Below are positions 54,014 through 63,662 of a stretch of DNA of 64,000 bases, piece after piece. The translations under genes were made by a program, and so were the position numbers. This stretch comes from JARRPM01 sp963792815 (lineage in GTDB: Bacteria > Pseudomonadota > Gammaproteobacteria > Pseudomonadales > Halieaceae). The DNA is taken from NCBI GenBank assembly GCA_963792815.1, contig CAWBXR010000006.1, forward strand, positions 1 through 64,000. The letters are read 5' to 3'. Within the stretch, counting starts at the first letter, position 1. The number at the start of each line of letters is the position of its first letter. The notes under the pieces were generated by a model. That model had not been told where the DNA came from, made no database searches, and saw only the letters and a program-made list of their open reading frames with translations.

Positions 54014-54430
54014 ATGGCAACAGAATTCAACACGGGCAGTTTCCTGGGGCGCTGGGCATTCGCCCTGGCGCTGGTGCTGGGCACCTATAATCCTACCCAG
54101 TGGTGCTACTACGAGTGGGCGACGGCGGAGACTACTGTCTTTGGCCCGGTAGTGGCGATTGTCGGAATTATCCTGCTGATCGGCTGGATCATGTTTATTC
54201 GCGCCACCTTTGAATCCATGGGCTGGCTGGGCATCACCCTGGGAGCCGCCCTGTTCGGTTGCGTGGCATGGTTGTTCGTCAACCAGGGCTGGCTCAGCCT
54301 GGAGTCGGATGCAACGATAGCCTGGGTCGTGCTGGTTATCGTGTCGCTTATTCTCGCTGCGGGGATGTCCTGGTCACATGTCAGGCGGCGCGCGTCCGGT
54401 CAGTTCGACGTTGATGAAGACGGCCGCTAA
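54014..54430 (+). CDS. four-helix membrane protein, DUF6524-like
   Basis: 138 residues. Four hydrophobic helices near 13-30, 43-62, 70-88 and 98-115. N-terminal FALALVLGTYNPTQWCYYEW resembles DUF6524-family proteins (ALVLxTYNPTxxSYYxW). Start ATG 54014 chosen over the longer open frame because the signal-like start and upstream GAGAGAT fit. Function unknown. Confidence 0.65.
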   Translation: MATEFNTGSFLGRWAFALALVLGTYNPTQWCYYEWATAETTVFGPVVAIVGIILLIGWIMFIRATFESMGWLGITLGAALFGCVAWLFVNQGWLSLESDATIAWVVLVIVSLILAAGMSWSHVRRRASGQFDVDEDGR

Positions 54431-54478
54431 CGCCCGGTAGTCAGTCCCCGGTGGTGCTATGCACCATCGCGGATCGCT

Positions 54479-55364
54479 TCAGCGCCGGCTGTCCAGCTGG
54501 CCGCTGATCTTGTGGAACTCGTCGGCGATAACCTCCCTTAACACCCGCATTCTCGCGCTGAGGCGCAGGTCCTTGTGGGTCAACACCCACATATCCGACT
54601 GGTGGACAATCGTGGCGCCGGGCACCCGGACAATTTCCGGGTCATCAAATGCCATGAAACAGGGCATGTACGCCATACCCATCCTGTACCGCACCGCGTC
54701 AGCCAATAGCTTCAGGTCCACTATCGCGTGACGGACGGGCAGCTCCGGGTAGTCCGTCTGGCCGAGCCACTCTTCCCGCTGGTCCAGGGAGCGTTTGCCA
54801 ATCCAGCTGAGGTGCGAGACATCCCCGGGCTTGTCGGGGTTGAGCAAATCCTTGTGTACGTAGGTCGAGGCTGTCAGTGTCGCCAGATGCCGCCCTATGA
54901 GGTACTCCGGGGGATGCACCCCGGCGGGCATAACCCGCACCGCGATATCCGCCTCCCTTCGGCTGAGATCCGCCGCATCAAAGCTTGAGGTGAGTTCGAG
55001 GTCGATGCCGGGGTACTGTTCAGCAAAACGCGGCCAGCCGGTTCACCAGGAATCCAAGGCTGCCCGCTGGCGGGAGAGTAAGCCGGATGCTGCCCTGCAA
55101 CTCCTGGTCCCCGCCGGTGATCCTGCGCTCCACCCCCAGCACCAGCTCTTCCACGTGCTCTGCGGTGGGCAAAACCTGCTCACCTGCGGCAGTCATCCGG
55201 TAACCGTCGGGGGTGCGGTCAAACAGGTGCACCCTGAGCTTGTGCTCCATATCGTCCAGGCGACGGGTGATGGTGGAATTGCTGACCCCCAATTCCTGGG
55301 CCGCACCGCGGGCCGAACCCTTGCGACTCAGGGCCAGGAACACTTTCAGGTCATCCCAATCCAT
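54479..55364 (-). CDS. LysR-family transcriptional regulator (frameshifted)
   Basis: ~295 residues joined. The N-terminal winged helix-turn-helix from ATG 55364 reads MDWDDLKVFLALSRKGSARGAAQELGVSNSTITRRL with the usual linker helix. The frame slips near 55022 (LVNRLAAF / AEQYPGIDLEL) and the LysR substrate domain continues (DLSRREADIAVRV, DLKLLADAVRYRMGMAYMP) to the stop at 54479. Target and ligand unknown; a single indel. Confidence 0.88.
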
Positions 55365-55417
55365 AATGGTTTCTCCGGCTCAACCGGGCAGTGACCGGGC
55401 CTGGAGACGCCCGGGGC

Positions 55418-56383
55418 TCAGCCCCTGGCGTAAAAGGCTGCGAAAGTATCGATGAACTCCTGCAGCATGTCCGCGGGCAGATCATTGACACCGGCTGCCG
55501 CCTTGCGCCCGCCTCCGGTGGGAAACTTCATGCAAAGCTCATCGGCGCCGGTCTTGTTGTCCAGCGGCGCCCTGACAGAGACCAGGTAGCAACCGTTGGC
55601 CTTGGTAGTCAGTACCGCATGGGCGCGGGCGGGATCGCCGTTGGCCAGGTCATTACTGTAGACCCCGCTGACACGCCGCGCCCAGGGCTCGTCCGGCAGC
55701 ATGAAAAGCGCCACGGCGTCATCCCTGTATTCCGGCGCAAGGGATTCGGCGCTGGCCATATCCTGCTTGTAACCCTGCTCCAGTTTGTCAAAGTGGGCGC
55801 GGCCGTCGTCCATGAAGTCGAAGGGACTGGCGTAGGGGCTGACCAGGCGAAACAGGTGCTCCGGCTCGAAATGCAGGTCTGCAAGGTTGGAACCATAGCC
55901 GTTGTAATTGATATAAATGCCCAGGTTCTCGAGCTGCTGCAAGCGCGCCTCATCCAGCGCCAGGGGACGGGCAATGCGCCGGGCGCTGTCCTGCAGGTTG
56001 TCGCCGAAGGCACCCACCACGGCCCACTCCCGGAAAGCGCCGCCCAGGTGCTCGTTTACCAGGATGCTGGTGCAGACGTCCGGCGCGGTATTGATTACCG
56101 CCTGCAGCTTGTCGCTGTGCGGGATGTCACCGGCGAAATGGTGATCACAGTAAAATACCTCGGCCCCGGCCGCGAGCGCCTTCTCCAGGCCCGCCCGGTT
56201 CTTGTCCAGTGACACATCCAGCACCGTCACCTGAGAACCTGCGGTGGCCTCCACCCGGTCCAGCAGGTTGATATCGCGCTTGACGCCGGTAACCAGCCGG
56301 GCTTCCCGCGGCTGGGCGTTACGCAACTGGGCCAGGGCGCAAATGCCGTCGGCATCACCGTTGAAGACGTCGAAATGAATCAT
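55418..56383 (-). CDS. DHH-family phosphoesterase
   Basis: 321 residues, one frame. N-terminal DHH domain: HFDVFNGDADGICALAQ (metal-binding Asp pair), TVLDVSLDKNRAG, and YCDHHFAGDIP (the DHH motif itself near residue 101). C-terminal DHHA1 domain ends in PTGGGRKAAAGVNDLP near 285-300. Likely Mn-dependent hydrolase of phosphodiesters, such as small nucleotides or oligoribonucleotides; exact substrate unknown. It is shorter than RecJ. Confidence 0.85.
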   Translation of the reverse strand: MIHFDVFNGDADGICALAQLRNAQPREARLVTGVKRDINLLDRVEATAGSQVTVLDVSLDKNRAGLEKALAAGAEVFYCDHHFAGDIPHSDKLQAVINTAPDVCTSILVNEHLGGAFREWAVVGAFGDNLQDSARRIARPLALDEARLQQLENLGIYINYNGYGSNLADLHFEPEHLFRLVSPYASPFDFMDDGRAHFDKLEQGYKQDMASAESLAPEYRDDAVALFMLPDEPWARRVSGVYSNDLANGDPARAHAVLTTKANGCYLVSVRAPLDNKTGADELCMKFPTGGGRKAAAGVNDLPADMLQEFIDTFAAFYARG

Positions 56384-56430
56384 GTGGGTTCCTTGGCTGA
56401 AATGGGTTGGTATGGGTGACGGGGCCTTGT

Positions 56431-58458
56431 TCAGGACTTGTCGGGGAACAGCTCCTTCACGTTCGAACCGACGGTGGGCGCGGCCAGCGCTGACTGCAAT
56501 GCCAATACACCCTGCTTCTTCCAGAGATGGTCGTAACGTACCTCGTGATCGCCAAACCCGCTGACAGCCTTGTTCAGCACCGAGGTGACGCCGACACAGT
56601 CCATCGTGTCGCAGTAGTGATCCAGCTCCTGCAGCAGCTTGCGCATCCGCTCATAGGGAAGACACTCTTCCTCCGCGCGCATGATCATGGGGTGGCCAGT
56701 ACCGGCCACATTGCTGCCGAGCAATAATTCCTCATGCAGTTTCTCGCCGGGGCGCAGGCCGATGAATTCGATATTGATGTGCTCGCCCACATGGGTGTCG
56801 TGGTCCATCTCGTAGCCGCTGAGACGGATCATCCGGCGCGCCAGGTCGACAATACGCACCGGCTCACCCATATCCAGCACAAAGACATCACCGCCGGTGC
56901 CCATGGCGCTGGCCTGCAATACCAGCTGCGCCGCCTCGGCGATACTCATGAAATAACGAGAGACCTCCGGGTGGGTCACCGTGACCGGGCCGCCGTTTTC
57001 TATCTGCTCGCGGAACAGGGGTACCACCGAACCGGAAGAGCCCAGCACATTGCCAAAGCGCACCATGCAAAAGCGGGTGCTCGTCTCCCGCTGGGCCAGG
57101 CCCTGCAGGATCATTTCGGCAAAACGCTTTGATGCGCCCATGATATTGGTCGGGCGCACCGCCTTGTCAGTGGAGACCAGCACGAAGGTCTCCACCCCGG
57201 CCTTGCGGGCGGCCTCGGCGGCATACCAGGTGCCAAAGACATTGTTGGCCACACCCTCGGCTATATTGTGCTCCACCATGGGGACATGCTTGTAGGCCGC
57301 GGCGTGGTAGACCGTCTGCACGCTGAAGGTTCGATAGATGCTCTCGAGGCGTCGCTGGTCCTGCACCGAGCCCAGCAGGGCTACCAGCTCCAGCTCCCGC
57401 CCGGAAGCGGCCATCAACTCCCGCAACTCCCGCTCGATGTTGTACAGCGCGTACTCGGAGTTATCCAGCAGTACCAATTCCCGCGGCCCGGACAGCAGGA
57501 TCTGGCGACACAGCTCCGACCCGATGGATCCGCCTGCGCCGGTCACCATCACGACCTTGTCGGTGATGCAGCGGTCGATCAACTCGGGGTGTGGTGGCAC
57601 CGCGTCGCGGCCCAGCAGGTCATCGAGGCTGATGTCCTGTATCTGGTTGACGCTGGCCAGACCCGACACCAGCTCATTGATGCGGGGCACGGTGCGCACA
57701 TAGACCGGCAGTCCAACCAGTGAATTGATAATTTCCTTGCGCCGCTCCGCCGAGGCGGAGGGTATGGCCAGCAACACCTGGGTGATATCGTGCTGGGCCA
57801 CCAGCTGTTCCAGTTCCCTGGGGTGGGCCACCTGCAGGCCATTGATGACCGAGTGCTGCAGGTTGCTGTCGTCATCGACGAATACCACCACCCGGTACTG
57901 GTCGCCCTGGTGCAAGGCGGTAAGCAACTGGCGCCCGGACTCGCCGGCGCCGTAGATAATCACATTCTCCGACAGGGAGCGCAGTTTGGCCTGGTAATAG
58001 GCGCGCACGGTCAGGCGGGTACCGCCGATGCCCAGCAGGGCCAGGGCGAAATAGATAAACGGCATGGAGCGCGGCACGCTCGCCTGGCTGAAAAATACCG
58101 TGGCGCCGAGGATCAGGCTGGAGTAACTCACTGCGGTGAGCACCGCCCAGATTGCCTGCTGCCCCATAAAGCGGATGACCGCACGGTACAAGCCGAGCCG
58201 GAGGAAGACCACGGCGCTCAGGATCACCGTGGCGGCGCCGCAGGCGTATTCCACCGGACCCATGGGAAAGTGCGTATGCCCGTAACGAATGGCCACCGCC
58301 AGCCACATCGCGGCGGCGACAAAAACCATATCGAGGGCCAGCAGGCAGGCCTGCTTGATATTGCGTGGAAGCTGGATCATTTTCTCGAGGGCTTCCCGCA
58401 GACTTCCGATCAGCCCTGCAGTGGATCGCGATGTAAATCTGCCAACACGATTCAGCAA
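56431..58458 (-). CDS. wbpM: nucleotide-sugar 4,6-dehydratase, membrane-bound (WbpM/CapD-like)
   Basis: 675 residues, complete. Four N-terminal transmembrane helices in 25-150, a CoA-binding-like Rossmann domain ~150-270 (NVIIYGAGESGRQLLTAL), then an extended SDR domain from ~300: MVTGAGGSIGSELCRQI, active-site region with FVLVSTDKAVRPTNIMGASKR (the usual Tyr is replaced by Met in this large-dehydratase class) and VRFGNVLGSSGSVVP. Makes UDP-4-keto-6-deoxy sugars for O-antigen or capsule. Heads the wbpV-wbpL-wbpM-like group near ihfB, as in Pseudomonas. Confidence 0.9.
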   Translation of the reverse strand: MLNRVGRFTSRSTAGLIGSLREALEKMIQLPRNIKQACLLALDMVFVAAAMWLAVAIRYGHTHFPMGPVEYACGAATVILSAVVFLRLGLYRAVIRFMGQQAIWAVLTAVSYSSLILGATVFFSQASVPRSMPFIYFALALLGIGGTRLTVRAYYQAKLRSLSENVIIYGAGESGRQLLTALHQGDQYRVVVFVDDDSNLQHSVINGLQVAHPRELEQLVAQHDITQVLLAIPSASAERRKEIINSLVGLPVYVRTVPRINELVSGLASVNQIQDISLDDLLGRDAVPPHPELIDRCITDKVVMVTGAGGSIGSELCRQILLSGPRELVLLDNSEYALYNIERELRELMAASGRELELVALLGSVQDQRRLESIYRTFSVQTVYHAAAYKHVPMVEHNIAEGVANNVFGTWYAAEAARKAGVETFVLVSTDKAVRPTNIMGASKRFAEMILQGLAQRETSTRFCMVRFGNVLGSSGSVVPLFREQIENGGPVTVTHPEVSRYFMSIAEAAQLVLQASAMGTGGDVFVLDMGEPVRIVDLARRMIRLSGYEMDHDTHVGEHINIEFIGLRPGEKLHEELLLGSNVAGTGHPMIMRAEEECLPYERMRKLLQELDHYCDTMDCVGVTSVLNKAVSGFGDHEVRYDHLWKKQGVLALQSALAAPTVGSNVKELFPDKS

Positions 58459-58531
58459 ATCGCCTCCCAGTATTCTGATTGCTGTCGCCGGCGCACCTGC
58501 CAGTGCGCAAACGACGCGAGAAGCCGGAATT

Positions 58532-59523
58532 TTACGCTACAGGCCTTGTTTTCGCCATGCCGAGCAGCAGCGGAAGATATGCCAAAATTACCAATAAAAT
58601 TGAGTACTTGGGGTAGATTTGTGCGATCCAGGCCAGCGGCAGCAACCAGCCGCAGAAGATTGCCGCCAGCGCCATGTCCACCCGCAGGTGGGAACCCCAG
58701 CGGCGACTGAGACGCTGGTAGGCGTGCAGCCGGTGTGGCGTGGTGACCGCCTGGCCGGTAGCCAGGCGCCAGCACAGCGTCCAGCTGGCATCGGTAATAA
58801 ACGCGGCCAGCAATACCAGCCAGCAGGCCGGGCTCAGCTGCCCGCTCACGGCCCCGACCAGGGCCAGGCCGGCCAGCAGGAAACCCGTGGGTATGCTGCC
58901 CGCATCACCCATGAACAGACGCGCGGGCGGCCAGTTCCAGGCGAGGAAACCCAGCTGGCTGGCAGCCAGCAGCAGACAGAACAGGGCGTACTCGTTCGCC
59001 CCGCCCTCACGCCAGGACAACAGCGCCGCCGCACTGCAGGCGAGCAGGCATTGGATAGCCGCGATGCCATCGATGCCGTCCATGAAATTGTACAGGTTCA
59101 CCAGCCATAACATGGCCAGCGCCACCACCAGTACCAGCAGCAGCCCACGGCAAACCGCTGCCCTGCCGCGGACTGGGGCAACAGGTACCAGGCGGCGGCG
59201 AGACAACTGAGGCCGTAGGCAGCAAAGCGCAGTGAGACCGGCAGGCCCCACAGGTCGTCAGCTATGCCAAGCAGCATCAGCAGCAGGGCGAGCCCGGCCA
59301 ACGCCAGGTAGGCCGGCGCCCAGGCTGTGGATACCGCCGCTGCCACCAGCAGCCCCAGGGCAAATGCCAGCAGCATCGGCGCACCGCCGCCGTGGGGGGT
59401 GGGGATATGGTGGGAACTGCGGGCATCGGGCGTGGCCAGGAGCCGCCAGCGCAGGGCCAGCTGCAGGTACAGGCGGCACAGCAGGATCGAGGCCGCCAGG
59501 GTCACAAGTATTGCCGCTATCAC
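58532..59523 (-). CDS. wbpL: WbpL/WecA-like polyprenyl-phosphate glycosyltransferase, GT4 (frameshifted)
   Basis: ~330 residues joined, integral membrane with ~10 helices. The N-terminal frame from ATG 59523 includes ATPDARSSHHIPTPHGGGAP and LGIADDLWGLP. Frame slip near 59150 in a GC-rich stretch, then LVNLYNFMDGIDGIAA, ARLFMGDAGSIPTGFL and the HRLHAYQRLSRRWGSH loop. It would start O-antigen synthesis by transferring a HexNAc-1-phosphate to undecaprenyl phosphate. It overlaps the epimerase gene by 4 bp. The gene symbol is by analogy. Confidence 0.88.
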
Positions 59524-60461
59524 GCCCCGTCACTCCCCGGGGAGATGATCCCGGAGGCCACATCCTGCAGGCGCAGGCGCGGCCGCCAGGGCGTTGCGGC
59601 CAGCACCGCCCGGTTGCTGTAAAGCTCGGTGCCGAACAGTTTGTCGAAGGTAGTTTCACCCCCGCGCCCCGGGCGCAGGTCCAGCAGCGCGGCCGCCAGC
59701 CGCCAGCCCGCCTTAGGCAACCAGGCGCGCCCGGCCGGGCTGCCGAGTGCCCGGCGCAACTGGTCGTAAACAAAGCGGGTGGAATAGCGCTCGCCGTCAC
59801 TGGCGATGTAGGTACGCACCCCGGGGCGCGGATCCCGGGCCAGGAGGCACAGCAGGTCCACCAGGTCCGCCAGTGACACCATGGAGCGGGCGCCGAGTTC
59901 GGGTGGCCGCGGCAAACCGGCCCGCACTGCCCTGGCCAGGAGGGCCAGGTTACCCTTGGGGACGGGGCCGTAAACCAGGGCCGGCCGCAGGATTACGACC
60001 CCCATGGGGCCCCGGGAGAATTCAGCCTGCAAGGCGTTTTCCGCACTCCACTTGGACCAGCCATAGGGGTCGGTAGGGGCCGCGCAGTCCTGTTCCGAGC
60101 GCTCCCTGTCGCCCGTCGCCGGGCCCATCGCCTTGACGCTGCTGAGGAAGATAAAACTTCCCACCCCGGCGGCCGCGCACTGGCGCGCCAGCTGCAGGGT
60201 CGCCAGCTCATTCAGCTCCCGGTAGGCGGAAGCCGGGGCGTTCTGGTGCGCGATACCTGCCAGGTGAAATACAGTATCGACGCCCGCAAGCAGCTCCCGC
60301 TGCGGCATCTTGTGGGCCAGGTCTATCGCGTTGGTGGGGGTACCGCCGGGAAGGGGTGCGCCTGTTTTGCTCAGGGCCGTGACGGCGTCGCCCCGCGCCA
60401 GCAGTTGCCGGCAAAGATGGCGCCCGATATAACCGGTTGCTCCGGTAACAAGACATTTCAC
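59520..60461 (-). CDS. NAD-dependent nucleotide-sugar epimerase/dehydratase (WbpV-like)
   Basis: 313 residues, extended SDR. NAD-binding VTGATGYIGRHLCRQLLARG at 5-24, VFHLAGIAHQ, FIFLSSVKAMG, and the catalytic YGWSK (Tyr/Lys pair) near 134-138; LRPALVYGP after it. Interconverts hexose isomers on nucleotide sugars for O-antigen. Overlaps the WbpL-like gene, forming one operon with it. Confidence 0.87.
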   Translation of the reverse strand: MKCLVTGATGYIGRHLCRQLLARGDAVTALSKTGAPLPGGTPTNAIDLAHKMPQRELLAGVDTVFHLAGIAHQNAPASAYRELNELATLQLARQCAAAGVGSFIFLSSVKAMGPATGDRERSEQDCAAPTDPYGWSKWSAENALQAEFSRGPMGVVILRPALVYGPVPKGNLALLARAVRAGLPRPPELGARSMVSLADLVDLLCLLARDPRPGVRTYIASDGERYSTRFVYDQLRRALGSPAGRAWLPKAGWRLAAALLDLRPGRGGETTFDKLFGTELYSNRAVLAATPWRPRLRLQDVASGIISPGSDGA

Positions 60462-60478
60462 TCGGTTGGGTCACCGTC

Positions 60479-60505
60479 AAAAAGGAAAAGGGGGCAAAAG
60501 CCCCC
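60479..60505 (-). terminator. intrinsic terminator after the ComEA-like gene
   Basis: Minus-strand hairpin GGGGGC-TTTT-GCCCCC followed by TTTTCCTTTTT. It separates the comEA-like transcript from the O-antigen genes. Confidence 0.85.
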
Positions 60506-60527
60506 TCATGATACGGATGCCGCTGTC

Positions 60528-60908
60528 TTATTCCAGTGTAATTCTTGTTCGGTTGTCGTCGAGCGTGGACTTGCCGATGCCTTTCACATCGGCGAGTTCA
60601 TCGACCGAGGTGAAGGGCCCGTAAGCCTCCCGGTAGCGCACAATCTCCTGCGCCCTGGAAGTACCCACACCCTTGAGAGCTGAAGCCAGGGTGGCGGCAT
60701 CAGCTTTATTGATGTTTACCATTGCCACAGCGGGCGGCGGCGCCTTGTCCTGGGCATAGGCGGCACTCGCGCCCCCCGGCACAACGCCCGTCATCAACGT
60801 CAGCGCCATTGCCAGAACCAGGGCTGCGGGCAGCCGTACTGTGGGAAAACCGCGTCCGGCTGCTGCCGCGAGCCGGGTATATCTGTCCAACAAGTTTGAA
60901 TAGGTCAT
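60528..60908 (-). CDS. ComEA-like helix-hairpin-helix protein, exported
   Basis: 126 residues. The long N-terminal signal region contains a hydrophobic core LPAALVLAMALTLMTGVV ending near AAYAQ. The C-terminal 60 residues form a double helix-hairpin-helix DNA-binding domain (VNINKADAATLASALKGVGTSRAQEIV, FTSVDELADVKGIGKSTL). Periplasmic ComEA-type proteins bind incoming DNA; similar small proteins sit beside wbpM in Pseudomonas. Confidence 0.87.
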   Translation of the reverse strand: MTYSNLLDRYTRLAAAAGRGFPTVRLPAALVLAMALTLMTGVVPGGASAAYAQDKAPPPAVAMVNINKADAATLASALKGVGTSRAQEIVRYREAYGPFTSVDELADVKGIGKSTLDDNRTRITLE

Positions 60909-61011
60909 GATGTCATCTCCATTTGACGTGCTGCATCCGTGCAGGCATCCGTACCGTGGAGAAGTCTAGCAGTGGGGTGCGGGGCGGCCAGTACCCTGGC
61001 CGCATTTGATT

Positions 61012-61710
61012 TTATCGGGCCCGGGCGAGCTCGGTGTGCACCCTCTCCAGTGCGGCAAGGGGGTCGGCAGCGCCGGTGATCGAGCGCCCGATCACCAGGT
61101 AGTTCGCACCCATGGCGATGGCGTCAGCCGGCGTGACAACCCTGCGCTGGTCACCCGGGGCGTCCCCGGCGAGGCGGATACCCGGTGTCACCAGGCAGAA
61201 AGCCTCGCCCCTGGCCTGGCGCAGCAGCTGCGCTTCAAGGGCCGAGCAAACCACCCCGTCGAGTCCGCAGTCGGCGGTCAGTGCCGCCAGCCTCTGTACC
61301 CGCTCCCCTGCCGATTCGCTGTAGCCGAGCTCTGCCAGGTCCGCGTCGGTCATACTGGTGAGCACGGTGACGCCTATCAGCAGCGGCCGATGCGTGCGGC
61401 CCTGCAGCGCGGCGGCGGCTGCCTCCATCATTCTGCGGCCACCGCTGGCGTGGACGTTGACCATCCACACGCCCAGGTCTGCCGCGGCGCTCACGGCGGC
61501 GGCCACGGTGTTGGGAATATCGTGAAACTTGAGATCGAGAAAAACCTCGAATCCCTTGTGCTGCAATTTCTCGACCAGGGAGGGGCCGCTGCGGGTAAAC
61601 AGCTCCTTGCCCACCTTGAGCCGGCAGAGCTCTGGCGACAGTTGCGCGACCAGCGCCAGCGCCGGTTCAGCCGAAGGGTAATCCAGGGCGACTACTACAG
61701 GTGTATCCAT
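61012..61710 (-). CDS. pyrF: orotidine 5'-phosphate decarboxylase
   Basis: 232 residues, complete. TIM barrel with VVVALDYPSAEPAL, KVGKELFTRSG, catalytic FLDLKFHDIPNTV, MVNVHASGG, VTPGIRLAGD and NYLVIGRSITGAADP. Last step of UMP synthesis. Start set at ATG 61710; upstream in-frame codons extend into lapB sequence. 28 bp after lapB, as in many gammaproteobacteria. Confidence 0.96.
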   Translation of the reverse strand: MDTPVVVALDYPSAEPALALVAQLSPELCRLKVGKELFTRSGPSLVEKLQHKGFEVFLDLKFHDIPNTVAAAVSAAADLGVWMVNVHASGGRRMMEAAAAALQGRTHRPLLIGVTVLTSMTDADLAELGYSESAGERVQRLAALTADCGLDGVVCSALEAQLLRQARGEAFCLVTPGIRLAGDAPGDQRRVVTPADAIAMGANYLVIGRSITGAADPLAALERVHTELARAR

Positions 61711-61738
61711 ATTTATCCCGTTTACGGTGGCGGCCGAA

Positions 61739-62932
61739 CTATTCGGCACCGGCCCCGTCGATGGCTTTTATGCTGCCCCAGTGCTTGCAGCCCGGGCAGC
61801 TCCAGTGGAGGTGCCTGCCGGCAAAGCCGCAGTGGCCGCAGCGATAGGACGGGCGGCTGGCCACCAGGCTGTGGGCCAGGTTCTGCAACATGGCAAAATC
61901 TTCCCGGGATTTACCCTCGGTGGCCGCCAGCTGCAGGCCGATCAACTGCGCCATGCCGCCCAGGGACGGGTACTTGAGCAACTGCTCGCAGAGGAACCGG
62001 CTGGCTGCGCCTGGCCCGTCCGCGACAGCCATGTCCCGGGCTACAGCCGCCACCAGGCCCGGTGTGGGCCGCATAGCCAGGCACTCCAGCAGGTAGGCCC
62101 GCAAAGCTTGCTGATCGCCCAGCTCATCGTGGCATTTACGCAACAGGTCGATGGTTTCCGGCAGGTGATCGGGATCCTGCACACGCACCCGCTGCAGTGC
62201 CTGCACCGCCTCCCGGTAGCGGCCGGCGTCGTACTCCAGCTGACTCAGCAGCATGGAGGCGCGGATGCACTGCTTGTCGTGGGCCAGGGCGTCCTGCAAC
62301 AGCTGGCGCGCCGCCGCCGGGTCGCCGCCGAACCGGGCCTCCTCCGCCAACTCACAGCAATAATGCGCCAGTCGCAGAGCCGGTCTCTGGCCGCGTTCCG
62401 GCATGGCCTGGGAGGCGCGTCGGTCGCGCTGTGATTTACGCGGCAACAGTGCCTTGGCTACATCGATGGCGCGCCGCCAATCCCGCTCGATTTCATAGAT
62501 TTCCAGCAGATGCGCCTGGCCGGCCCGGGCCTGTTCCGGAAAATCCTGCACCAGTTCGAGCAGCAGCTCTTCCGCGCGATCCAGCAGGCCCGCGCTGATA
62601 TAGTCCCGGGCCAGCTCGAGCCTGGCGCGCACCGCGTCATCGACCGTAAGGCTGGGCCGCGCGAGCACGTCCTGGTGAACACGCACCGCGCCATCCACCT
62701 CCCCGCGCCTGCGCAGCTGAACGCCAAGCGCAATGCGGGTTTGCGCGCTGGCCCCATCTGCCGCGAGGCCATCGACGATGTCGTCCCGGGGGAGATCCCT
62801 GGCGCCGCGCGCATCGCGGCGACCGGAAAAATAGTCGTTCGGTGCGGCAGCCCGCGCAGAACTGCGCCGGCCCAACACCCAACCGATGACAATCGCGGCA
62901 AATAAAAACCCAAAAATTACGAGGTCAGTCAC
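61739..62932 (-). CDS. lapB: lipopolysaccharide assembly protein LapB (YciM)
   Basis: 397 residues. N-terminal membrane anchor (LVIFGFLFAAIVIGWVLG), then about nine TPR motifs and a C-terminal rubredoxin-like metal site YRCGHCGFAGRHLHWSCPGC (four Cys). Regulates LpxC turnover by FtsH and so LPS synthesis. Start GTG 62932 overlaps the lapA stop (62925-62927), giving coupled translation. Confidence 0.94.
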   Translation of the reverse strand: MTDLVIFGFLFAAIVIGWVLGRRSSARAAAPNDYFSGRRDARGARDLPRDDIVDGLAADGASAQTRIALGVQLRRRGEVDGAVRVHQDVLARPSLTVDDAVRARLELARDYISAGLLDRAEELLLELVQDFPEQARAGQAHLLEIYEIERDWRRAIDVAKALLPRKSQRDRRASQAMPERGQRPALRLAHYCCELAEEARFGGDPAAARQLLQDALAHDKQCIRASMLLSQLEYDAGRYREAVQALQRVRVQDPDHLPETIDLLRKCHDELGDQQALRAYLLECLAMRPTPGLVAAVARDMAVADGPGAASRFLCEQLLKYPSLGGMAQLIGLQLAATEGKSREDFAMLQNLAHSLVASRPSYRCGHCGFAGRHLHWSCPGCKHWGSIKAIDGAGAE

Positions 62933-63251
62933 TGACCGCCAGTTCCGTGCCCCGCACTTGCGTGTTCGCGCCGCGCAGCTGTTCCAGCTCCGCCCGCGTG
63001 CGGGCCAGTTGCCTCTTCGAGGACCCCAGGGCCGTGCGGGCGCGCAATAAATACAACCAGGAGACCAGCAGGCCCGCGAGCCCACCGAGGGCAAACGAGG
63101 CCAGTACCCAGAGCGCGAGGCTGCGGGGCGCAAAAGTGAAAACAAGCATATCCAGCGGAACCGCCTGCTTGTTCTGCAGGGCAAACATCACGCCCAGCGC
63201 AATGCCGGCAAGTAAAATGAGAACTGTAAATATGGTGCGCAGCTGTTTCAT
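62925..63251 (-). CDS. lapA: lipopolysaccharide assembly protein A domain protein
   Basis: 108 residues with two transmembrane helices (6-27 and 42-68) around the DUF1049 signature VMFALQNKQAVPLDMLVF, followed by a cytoplasmic coiled coil (RTALGSSKRQLARTRAELEQL). Partner of LapB; operon order ihfB-lapA-lapB-pyrF. Confidence 0.93.
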   Translation of the reverse strand: MKQLRTIFTVLILLAGIALGVMFALQNKQAVPLDMLVFTFAPRSLALWVLASFALGGLAGLLVSWLYLLRARTALGSSKRQLARTRAELEQLRGANTQVRGTELAVSD

Positions 63252-63329
63252 GATGACATCCGCTTCAGATTAAACGATGCGACAGCTTCGGAATGCCTAC
63301 CCCGGCCGCCCCTGATGCATGCGGCAGGC

Positions 63330-63626
63330 TCACAGCCCCATCTGCAAGCCCAGGTTAACGCGCTCGCGCAGTTCCTTGCCGGGCTTGAAGTGCGGGACGT
63401 ACTTGCCGGTCAGTTCGACCGAGTCGCCGGTTTTCGGGTTGCGGCCTCTACGGGGCTCGCGAAAATGCAGGGAAAAGCTGCCAAATCCACGGATCTCGAT
63501 ACGCTCGCCCGATGACAGCGCCTGGGACATATGCTCCAGCACGGTCTTCACCGCCAGCTCCACATCCTTGGATGACAACTGGGTCTGCCTTGCCGCGATG
63601 GCTTCTATCAATTCACTTTTTGTCAC
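63330..63626 (-). CDS. ihfB: integration host factor subunit beta
   Basis: 98 residues. VTKSELIEAIAARQTQL, SGERIEIRGFGSFSLHFREP, RRGRNPKTGDSVELTGKYVPHFKPGKEL: all IHF/HU positions conserved. Start GTG 63626 follows AGGAGG and matches the usual MTKSEL start; an ATG twelve codons upstream is less likely. Partner of the ihfA product. Confidence 0.96.
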   Translation of the reverse strand: MTKSELIEAIAARQTQLSSKDVELAVKTVLEHMSQALSSGERIEIRGFGSFSLHFREPRRGRNPKTGDSVELTGKYVPHFKPGKELRERVNLGLQMGL

Positions 63627-63662
63627 AGGGCCTCCTTTCTCAGAGGTTTTATTATCGATCAT